DNA from: an uncultured Clostridia bacterium
Lineage (GTDB): Bacteria; Bacillota; Clostridia; Oscillospirales; Acutalibacteraceae
Length of the DNA: 8,226 nt
Assembly (NCBI GenBank): GCA_937884625.1
Contig: CALGCE010000078.1
Coordinates: 1-8,226 of the forward strand
Direction of reading: 5' to 3'
Positions 1 through 4,777 of this stretch are shown here, piece by piece. A program made the position numbers and the translations under genes. The notes beneath the pieces were generated by a model. It was not told the DNA's origin. It saw only the letters and a list, made by a program, of their open reading frames with translations, and searched no databases. How positions within the stretch are numbered: the stretch's first letter is position 1; the number at the start of each line of letters is the position of its first letter.

Positions 1-744
1 GTGTTTTGCGGTAACAAGTGTACCGCTTTTCTCCCCTGCCTCAACTATCGCAACTCCAAGACTCAATCCCGACATAATACGGTTTCTTATGGGAAAAGAG
101 TATTTTGTAGCCTTTTGATACGGCGGATATTCACTTACAAGGCAACAGTTCTCTGCTATTTTGTTTCTCAACTCATTATTAGCCGAGAGATAATCGCTCA
201 TAATACCGCAACCTAAAACCGCCAACGTTTTTCCGCCTGATTTCAGTGCACCCGTATGCACATGGGTATCTCCGCCGAGTGCCCCTCCGCTTACTATTAT
301 CATTCCTGACCTTGCAAGGCGGTAAGACAGCGAATATGCCGCCCTTTTACCAAACTCCGATATTTTTCTCGGTCCTACAATGCAAAACACAGGCTCGTTG
401 TCAATATCGGGCAAACTGCCTTTGATATATAATATAAGTGGCGGTGTTTGAATATTACGAAGTCTTTCGGGATAAGCGTCATCACAAATACTTAAAATAT
501 TTATGCCGTTATTTTCACAGTCAATAAATATTTTACCTACTGTATGGCGTTTTACCGCTTTGATTTTTTCACGCTCTTTTATATCAATAACGTCGGATTT
601 TAAAATATCATCAAGATTCATACTAATAAGTTTGTTTTCACAAAGTATTTTATAAATTTTATACGCCCTTATACTCCCTGCACCGTAAACCGTTTGCAAG
701 GTGGCAAGATTATATAAAGAATTCTTAACCTTTAAATTCTTCAA
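1..744 (-). CDS. dprA: DNA-processing protein DprA (Smf), 3' end cut by window edge
   Basis: DprA binds incoming single-stranded DNA during natural transformation, protects it and loads RecA in the cytoplasm. I translated 248 uninterrupted residues from a TTG start at 744; the C-terminal part is beyond the left edge. Residues ~8-40 fit the N-terminal SAM/HhH-like region. From ~90 the Rossmann-like DprA core is clear: YPERL, LYIKG, IVGPRKISEFG (122-132), VSGGALGGD (151-159), HTGAL, AVLGCG (175-180), VSEYPP (203-208), NRIMSGLS (221-228), VVEA-like IVEAG and SGTLVT (240-245). Oddities are VGPRK where many homologues have VGSR/VGTR, and GGDTHVH where GID..AH is usual. The TTG start is chosen because AGGTGA (749-754) lies 4 bases upstream and overlaps the stop of the preceding methyltransferase pseudogene. 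That spacing suggests coupled translation, although the upstream gene is broken. No promoter of its own was seen. The family call is firm; the start codon is likely. Confidence 0.93.
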   Translation of the reverse strand, partial: MKNLKVKNSLYNLATLQTVYGAGSIRAYKIYKILCENKLISMNLDDILKSDVIDIKEREKIKAVKRHTVGKIFIDCENNGINILSICDDAYPERLRNIQTPPLILYIKGSLPDIDNEPVFCIVGPRKISEFGKRAAYSLSYRLARSGMIIVSGGALGGDTHVHTGALKSGGKTLAVLGCGIMSDYLSANNELRNKIAENCCLVSEYPPYQKATKYSFPIRNRIMSGLSLGVAIVEAGEKSGTLVTAKH

Positions 745-752
745 AAAATCAC

Positions 753-1599
753 CTACTGACGTTTCATCATTTCCCAAGATGCTATTGCCGCCGCAACCGA
801 AGCGTTAAGTGACTCTGCTTTACCCGACATCGGTATTGTTACCCTTTTATAGGCATTATTTTGCGTTGTTTCGGTAATGCCGTTTGCCTCGTTGCCTATT
901 ATCAGTACGTCGCCGTCTTTAAACTCTACCTTGTTTATATCTTCTGCCGTACTGTCAACAACGCAGGCAAAAGACCGTAAGCCGTTTGATAGTACAAATT
1001 CGCTTATATTATCCGTAATAAAAACAGGCATTCTAAGCAGTGTTCCCATTGACGCCCTTATTACCTTTGGACTGTACGGGTCGCAACCGTCAGAGGACAG
1101 AATAATTCCCTTAATTCATTTTTTGATAATTTTGTAGATTTTAATCTTGTTAAACTTGGAATACTCGTGGATAAATTTACATTTATATTCAAATATTTTC
1201 CTGGTGTATTTTTCACTTTTTCAATCACAACCAATGATCTCTCAATATCCGAACCAGGCAGAGAGAAGTACTGAACCGTCTTCACCTTTTTGCCAGAGCC
1301 ATTACGCCCTGCGGAGAAGATGTGTCACAAATTTTTTTAAAAAGGCTATCGTTTATTAAATAGCATTTTTGTGACTTACCGCTAAGTTTTAAAATATCCG
1401 AAGTGTATTTTTCCATAGCCGTTTTTGTGACAATCAGTTTATCAAATTCAGACGTATTATCATAAAGGTCTAAACAAATTCTAAGACCTTCAAGCACAAA
1501 AAGACCATTTTCTTCCCTTGCCTTTTTTGATTTTTGAAGCAACGGTATAAACTTGATAAGCGGATTGTCCTTACTTGTAATTTCTATGAAATCAGGCAC
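753..1599 (-). pseudogene. SpoU/TrmH-family RNA 2'-O-ribose methyltransferase, interrupted
   Basis: Intact relatives methylate the ribose 2'-OH of rRNA or tRNA using SAM through a trefoil-knot (SPOUT) fold. The N-terminal part (1599-1282) has a GTG start preceded by GGGGGAG and encodes the substrate-binding domain (ITSKDNPLIK, FVLEGLRICL, SSPQGVMALAKR). It ends in TGA at 1282-1284. The C-terminal part is open from 1115 in a different frame and begins GIILSSDGCDPYSPKVIRAS, MGTLLRMPVF. It then shows motif 2 (IIGNEANGI) and motif 3 (IPMSGKAESLNASVAAAI) and ends in TAG at 753-755. Between them, motif 1 (PGN.GT..RTA) is absent in all three minus frames. The gap of about 175 bases replaces roughly 100 expected, judged against B. 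subtilis YsgA from memory. Two frame changes, two in-frame stops and loss of a SAM-binding motif mean no functional protein is expected. A methyltransferase gene beside infC-rpmI-rplT is common in Firmicutes. An assembly error is the alternative explanation. Confidence 0.85.
1193..1291 (-). pseudogene. Fragment resembling the C-terminal tail of RsmG (16S rRNA m7G527 methyltransferase)
   Basis: Within the broken SpoU-type gene, the frame read from 1291 down to 1193 gives KKVKTVQYFSLPGSDIERS followed by LVVIEKVKNTPGKY. This matches, from memory, the end of clostridial RsmG proteins (pattern LPG.DIERSLVVI.K.K.TP.KYPRKAGTP.K.P). The usual PRKAGTP ending is absent; similarity stops after KY. Nothing upstream in this frame resembles the RsmG catalytic domain, so only the last ~33 codons of such a gene are present. 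The left junction with the SpoU-type N-terminus falls in GGCAAAAAGG, a sequence that would fit either gene, which suggests joining at a short shared stretch. The frame is translatable from GTG 1285 to a stop at 1061-1063 but I do not consider it a gene. The RsmG assignment rests on pattern memory, not an alignment. Confidence 0.6.
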
Positions 1600-1626
1600 T
1601 TTTTCTCCCCCTTTTTAAGCAAAAAT

Positions 1627-1649
1627 TCGCCCGAGATAATCTCGGGCGA
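1627..1649 (-). terminator. Intrinsic terminator of the infC-rpmI-rplT operon
   Basis: A perfect 10-bp stem (TCGCCCGAGA with TCTCGGGCGA) closes a 3-base TAA loop. On the minus-strand transcript it is followed by ATTTTTGC, a short U tract. It lies 9 bases after the rplT stop codon and 27 bases before the start of the methyltransferase pseudogene. The short tail may allow some read-through into the pseudogene and dprA. Confidence 0.88.
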
Positions 1650-1658
1650 CATAAATAT

Positions 1659-2018
1659 TTATTTTGCCAAAGCCTTTTGAGCAGTCTTAACGAGTGCAGC
1701 AAAACCTGCGGCATCATTTACCGCAATGTCTGCTAACATCTTACGGTTAATCTGTACTCCTGCCTTATTAAGACCGTTCATAAACGTTGAATAATTCATT
1801 CCGTTCATCTTTGCGGCGGCAGATATACGGGTTATCCACAGACGGCGGAAATCACGCTTTTTCTGTCTGCGTCCTATATAGGCATAGTTGCCCGACTTCA
1901 TTACCGCTTCTTTCGCAGTTTTAAACAGTTTTGATTTAGCACCAAAATAACCTTTGGCGAGTTTTAGTGTCTTTTTTCTTCTTTTGCGTGTTGCTAACGC
2001 ACCTTTTACACGTGCCAT
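1659..2018 (-). CDS. rplT: 50S ribosomal protein L20
   Basis: L20 is an early-assembly large-subunit protein that binds 23S rRNA and, in Firmicutes, also binds the leader of its own operon to repress it. The 119-residue product has the normal family length and its hallmarks: [16 protein letters not shown] at the start, [38 protein letters not shown] and an [10 protein letters not shown] region near the C-terminus. The N-terminal third is a very basic extension that threads into rRNA. The ATG at 2018 is preceded by GGAGG 9 bases upstream. It is the third gene of the infC-rpmI-rplT operon, 34 bases after rpmI, and is followed by the operon terminator. The leader upstream of infC is the expected target of L20 feedback. 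Confidence 0.98.
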   Translation of the reverse strand: MARVKGALATRKRRKKTLKLAKGYFGAKSKLFKTAKEAVMKSGNYAYIGRRQKKRDFRRLWITRISAAAKMNGMNYSTFMNGLNKAGVQINRKMLADIAVNDAAGFAALVKTAQKALAK

Positions 2019-2052
2019 TTCAAGTAACCTCCACTTTTTAGTTTAATCCCGA

Positions 2053-2250
2053 TTATTTATACGGAATCATTTTCTTTACCTTTGCAACATTGGTTGCATC
2101 GGCACATACTACCTTGCGAAGATTTCTCTTACGCTTCGTTGTTTTCTTGTTAAGAATGTGCGATTTAAAAGCATGTGCACGTTTAACCTTGCCGGTCTTA
2201 GTGAGTTTGAAACGCTTTTTTGCACCGCTGTGTGTTTTAATTTTAGGCAT
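2053..2250 (-). CDS. rpmI: 50S ribosomal protein L35
   Basis: L35 is a small, very basic protein of the large ribosomal subunit. The product is 65 residues, the usual length, starting [17 protein letters not shown] and containing [14 protein letters not shown], the two most recognisable L35 stretches. The open frame extends five codons further upstream to 2265, but ATG 2250 is preferred. It gives the universal MPK(I/M)KTH start and has GGGAGGAC (2256-2263) 5 bases upstream. In the longer version this ribosome binding site would be coding. It sits 20 bases downstream of the infC stop and 34 bases upstream of rplT, in the conserved IF3-L35-L20 order, and is expressed from the promoter at 2953-2980. 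Confidence 0.98.
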   Translation of the reverse strand: MPKIKTHSGAKKRFKLTKTGKVKRAHAFKSHILNKKTTKRKRNLRKVVCADATNVAKVKKMIPYK

Positions 2251-2270
2251 TTTAAGTCCTCCCAAATAAT

Positions 2271-2789
2271 TTATTTACCGGATTTAGGAGCCAAAAACAT
2301 TAACATGTTACGTCCTTCCATCTTGGCAGCCTTTTCTACAACAGAAACCTCGTCACAATACTCTGCAAAACGCTTCATTGTATCGTAACCGATTTCCGGA
2401 TGACCGAGTTCACGTCCCCTGAAACGAATGGATACCTTTACTTTATTACCCTCTTTTAAGAAACGCAAAGCGTGGTTGCCTTTTGTTTCAAAATCGTGGG
2501 TATCAATGCTCAGTCCCAATCTGATTTCCTTAATCTCAAACGTCTTTTGATTCTTTTTGGCTTCTTTTTCTCTTTTTGCCTGTTCAAAGCGGTATTTACC
2601 GTAATCCATAACCTTACATACAGGCGGATTTGCATTAGGCGAAATATTAACCAAATCCAAATCTTTGGAATACGCCGTTTCAATTGCTTTGTCTATCGGC
2701 AAAATACCGAGTTGTGAGCCATCGGAATCAATAACCCGAACTTCCTTGAATTTAATACCTTCATTAATGGCTAATTCTTTGCTGCTGAT
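2271..2789 (-). CDS. infC: Translation initiation factor IF-3, ATC start codon
   Basis: IF-3 binds the 30S subunit, prevents premature 50S joining and proofreads the start codon and initiator tRNA. With the start at 2789 the product is 172 residues, the usual bacterial length. The N-terminal domain carries [17 protein letters not shown] and [20 protein letters not shown]; a lysine-rich linker ([12 protein letters not shown]) leads to the C-terminal domain ([34 protein letters not shown]). The start is called at ATC because GGAGG (2799-2803) ends 9 bases upstream and the next residues ([11 protein letters not shown]) are where IF-3 proteins begin. No ATG, GTG or TTG exists near that position. 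A GTG at 2852 in the same frame lies in the leader terminator hairpin and gives an unrelated N-terminal extension. AUU-type starts in infC are known to permit IF-3 autoregulation; AUC belongs to the same discriminated class. It is first in the operon, after the L20 leader. Confidence 0.96.
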   Translation of the reverse strand: MSSKELAINEGIKFKEVRVIDSDGSQLGILPIDKAIETAYSKDLDLVNISPNANPPVCKVMDYGKYRFEQAKREKEAKKNQKTFEIKEIRLGLSIDTHDFETKGNHALRFLKEGNKVKVSIRFRGRELGHPEIGYDTMKRFAEYCDEVSVVEKAAKMEGRNMLMFLAPKSGK

Positions 2790-2946
2790 TGTGAAGCACC
2801 TCCGTAATTCAGTAAAATTTAAAATAATAAAGACGTGAACAAAATAGCCCACGTCATAAAAACAATTATTCTTGCAAATACTGCTTTATTAACCCTACGA
2901 TAACACACGTATGGGTGAGAACGTGGTCTGTTCTGCTTCATTGTCA
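2790..2946 (-). ncRNA. L20-type cis-regulatory leader of infC-rpmI-rplT
   Basis: This ~157-nt untranslated leader runs from the predicted transcription start (~2946) to the infC start. It holds, in order: a possible short stem GAAC/GTTC (2919-2933); a stem CCC(A)TACG/CGTAGGG with an 8-base loop (2893-2915); and an intrinsic terminator (2832-2855) followed by a U-rich tract. CCACGTT (2920-2926) can pair over 7 bp with GACGTGG (2849-2855), the 5' arm of the terminator, and so could act as antiterminator. In B. subtilis the equivalent leader is controlled by L20, which promotes termination when in excess. Position and layout match that class; I recognise it by context and folding by eye, not by a covariance model. 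Confidence 0.75.
2821..2855 (-). terminator. Leader attenuator (intrinsic terminator) upstream of infC
   Basis: On the minus-strand transcript GACGTGGGC (2847-2855) pairs with GTTCACGTC (2832-2840), a 9-bp stem with two G-U pairs and a 6-base loop. It is followed by UUUAUUAUUUU. It lies inside the leader, 42 bases before the infC start, so it would stop transcription before the operon unless the 5' arm is captured by the upstream CCACGTT segment. Since no other terminator is seen after mreB, it would also catch read-through from mreB. Confidence 0.8.
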
Positions 2947-2952
2947 AGTAGT

Positions 2953-2980
2953 ATTATAACACAAAAAACCGTTTTGTCAA
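2953..2980 (-). promoter_or_regulatory. Sigma-A type promoter of the infC operon
   Basis: A perfect -35 TTGACA (2975-2980) and a perfect -10 TATAAT (2953-2958) are separated by 16 bases, with a T-rich spacer. Expected transcription start is about 2944-2946. The -35 box begins only 6 bases after the mreB stop codon. This is the strongest promoter match in the window, as expected for a ribosomal-protein operon. Confidence 0.92.
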
Positions 2981-2985
2981 GTATT

Positions 2986-4008
2986 TTATTCAATAATCAG
3001 TTCCCTTATTGAACGCAACTGATAATTTACATTCTTTAAAAGTTCAGGGTGTTTAAGTGCGGCGGCCGCACCCTTTACAACACTGTGTGTCGGGTCGTCA
3101 AGCAGATGCACCTTTGTATCGCAAAACTGCGAAATTAAATCCGCCATTCCGTTCATAAGCGAACCTCCGCCCGTAAGGTAAAGCCCGTCAGACTTTATAT
3201 CCGATACAAGGTCAGGGTCTGTTCTTGAAATGACCGAACGAATGGCATTACATATAGCATCGGTCGTTTCTTTAATCGCCTCATAGACTTCTGCCGACGT
3301 TATCTCAAAACTCTCGGGCAATCCCGTAAATACGTTTCTGCCCTTTGCAACCATTGCCACTTCCACCTGTCTTTGAGCGACGGTACCTATCTGCTTTTTT
3401 ATCGACTCCGCCATCAGCGGTCCTATCTCTATGTTATATTCCTTTCGTATGTACCTTGCTATTTGAACATCAAAGTCACCCGATGCCACCTTAAAAGAAT
3501 CACATACCGATATTCCGCCCATAGATACTACCGCTATATCGGTTGTCCCTGCACCTATATCCACAATAAGCGTTCCGTGTGGCTTTGAAAAATCAAGACC
3601 TAACCCGAAAGCAATCGCAAGAGGTCCCTCTATTACAGATATGTTTCTGCCGCCTCCCGATTCGACAACGTTTGCAAGGGAGTGATGTTGCAGTTCGGTA
3701 AGACCTGCGGGCAGTGTTGCCATTATTCTCGGTCTTACTATCTTACTGCCGAAAGCCTCAAACATATACTGCTTTAACATCATTTCGGCTATATCATAGT
3801 CGGCTATAACTCCGTGTTCAATAGGGGAAACACAAACAAGACTGTCGGGCGTTCTGCCCAAAGTCTGCTTTGCTTTCTCCCCGTAATATACGGGTTCCCA
3901 ACTCTCGTTATCAACCGTAACCATACTCGGAAGTTCCAAAACCACCTTGGTACTCGAAAATATTACGGTCTTTGATGTGCCTAAGTCTATACCGATTTCT
4001 GTTGCCAT
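2986..4008 (-). CDS. mreB: MreB/Mbl-family bacterial actin (rod shape-determining protein)
   Basis: MreB-type actins polymerise into membrane-associated filaments that guide the elongation cell-wall synthesis machinery. The 340-residue product has the normal length and all actin-fold ATP-site motifs: phosphate 1 IGIDLGTSKT (5-14), the ELPSMV stretch, EHGVIADYD (64-72), the connecting region RPRIMATLPAG, EGPLAIAFGLGL, phosphate 2 VDIGAGTTDIAVVSMGG (149-165) and adenosine motif LTGGGSLMNG (278-287). Phosphate 1 reads TSKT where classical MreB has TANT, so a diverged paralogue (Mbl- or MreBH-like) is possible. ATG 4008 has GGTGAT (4013-4018) 4 bases upstream. It lies 25 bases after comF and upstream of the infC promoter. 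No mreC or mreD neighbour is present, which also argues for a secondary, stand-alone mreB copy. A promoter candidate inside the end of comF is listed separately. Confidence 0.93.
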   Translation of the reverse strand: MATEIGIDLGTSKTVIFSSTKVVLELPSMVTVDNESWEPVYYGEKAKQTLGRTPDSLVCVSPIEHGVIADYDIAEMMLKQYMFEAFGSKIVRPRIMATLPAGLTELQHHSLANVVESGGGRNISVIEGPLAIAFGLGLDFSKPHGTLIVDIGAGTTDIAVVSMGGISVCDSFKVASGDFDVQIARYIRKEYNIEIGPLMAESIKKQIGTVAQRQVEVAMVAKGRNVFTGLPESFEITSAEVYEAIKETTDAICNAIRSVISRTDPDLVSDIKSDGLYLTGGGSLMNGMADLISQFCDTKVHLLDDPTHSVVKGAAAALKHPELLKNVNYQLRSIRELIIE

Positions 4009-4025
4009 TTATATCACCGTTTATA

Positions 4026-4054
4026 ATTATATATTATGTTGTTTCCTTTTTCAA
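4026..4054 (-). promoter_or_regulatory. Candidate sigma-A promoter for mreB
   Basis: TTGAAA (4049-4054), a 17-base spacer and TATAAT (4026-4031) fit a sigma-A promoter reading toward mreB, with a predicted start near 4018-4020. The -35 lies within the last codons of comF. The surrounding sequence is almost pure A/T, so a chance match is possible. The implied 5' untranslated region would be only about 11 bases, just containing the GGTGAT ribosome binding site. Confidence 0.42.
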
Positions 4055-4777
4055 CAGTTTAGTATTGTTTGGTATATCTGCAAGTGCGGTAACGCAGTAC
4101 ACCCTGTCGGCACCTGCAAAGAGAAGTTGCTTTGCACACTCATCTAGCGTTGCTCCCGTAGTTTTAATATCGTCTATTAAAAGTACATTCTTACATTTTA
4201 CTTTTCGTGTAAAGCAGTACTTACCCGATACATTTGAAAATCTTTCGTTCCTGCTTTTTGTATGCTGGTTACTGCTTGAAAAATTACATTTAAGTATACC
4301 GCAGTACATGGGAATTTTTAGCATATCCGACATTATCTCACAAAGAAGTTTCGTATGGTCAAATCCGTATTTTTGTTTACTTTTCTTGGCAGTGGGAACA
4401 CAGCATATAAAGTCAAATTTAATATCTTTATACTCGTTTTTGACCGCAAGTGCCATTTGTGTTGCAAAAAATTCCCCGTAATGACTTCTTCTGCCGAACT
4501 TATATTTTGCTATCCCGTCTTTTGCAAGTCCGTTATACTCGAAAAGAGAAATAATGCTTTCAAAATAGTAAACACGCTTTTTACAGGTACAGTACTGCTT
4601 TTCAAGTCCGCACCGATAACAGCGTTTTGATACCTTTATCCGTTCAATGTCCCGATTACATATACCGCACAAATACTCTTTTTCGCCTATAATTTCTCCG
4701 CAACATACACATTTATTCGGAAAAATCAACTGCAAAACGGAAGAATAAAATCCTAATAAAAAACTATCTGTTTTCAT
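4034..4777 (-). CDS. comF: ComF-family protein (zinc-finger phosphoribosyltransferase-like)
   Basis: ComF proteins are cytosolic factors needed for DNA uptake in naturally transformable bacteria; the exact reaction is unknown, though the fold is a type I phosphoribosyltransferase. The 247 residues begin with a hydrophobic stretch (6-20), then a zinc-ribbon region with Cys at 23, 25/26, 37, 40 and a second set at 53, 56, 63, 65. The PRTase half has VPTAKKSKQKYGFDH (127-141, the family's RGFNQ position, here diverged), KSRNERFSNVSGKY (174-187) and the PRPP-binding loop VLLIDDIKTTGAT (198-210) with the acidic pair 202-203. ATG 4777 overlaps the end of recD2 by 14 bases, with only a weak AAGAG ribosome binding site, so translation is probably coupled to recD2. 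Downstream, mreB starts 25 bases after its stop. The family call is strong; involvement in competence is by homology only. Confidence 0.93.
   Translation of the reverse strand: MKTDSFLLGFYSSVLQLIFPNKCVCCGEIIGEKEYLCGICNRDIERIKVSKRCYRCGLEKQYCTCKKRVYYFESIISLFEYNGLAKDGIAKYKFGRRSHYGEFFATQMALAVKNEYKDIKFDFICCVPTAKKSKQKYGFDHTKLLCEIMSDMLKIPMYCGILKCNFSSSNQHTKSRNERFSNVSGKYCFTRKVKCKNVLLIDDIKTTGATLDECAKQLLFAGADRVYCVTALADIPNNTKLLKKETT

Noticed and set aside
1..216. Plus-strand open frame at the left edge
   Set aside because: It lies antisense to conserved DprA motifs (SGTLVT, NRIMSGLS) and has no support of its own.
877..1137. Plus-strand open frame opposite the SpoU C-terminal domain
   Set aside because: The minus frame carries conserved SpoU motifs 2 and 3; the plus frame has no recognisable features.
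1061..1285. Apparent 74-residue open frame inside the methyltransferase pseudogene
   Set aside because: It is an RsmG-like tail fragment running into an unrelated frame of the SpoU gene; it has no ribosome binding site and no complete domain.
2790..2852. Longer IF-3 form starting at GTG 2852
   Set aside because: The extra 21 residues are encoded by the terminator hairpin and the ribosome binding site itself, and do not resemble IF-3.
2819..2941. A 40-codon open frame within the infC leader (starts MKQNRPRSHPY, hydrophobic end)
   Set aside because: Its ATG is only about 5 bases after the predicted transcription start with no ribosome binding site. Its hydrophobic end is simply the translated U-rich terminator tail. 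Conservation in relatives could reopen the question.
3972..4481. 169-codon plus-strand open frame opposite comF and the mreB start
   Set aside because: It is antisense to clear comF and MreB coding sequence and shows no family motif; its hydrophobic composition reflects the opposite strand.
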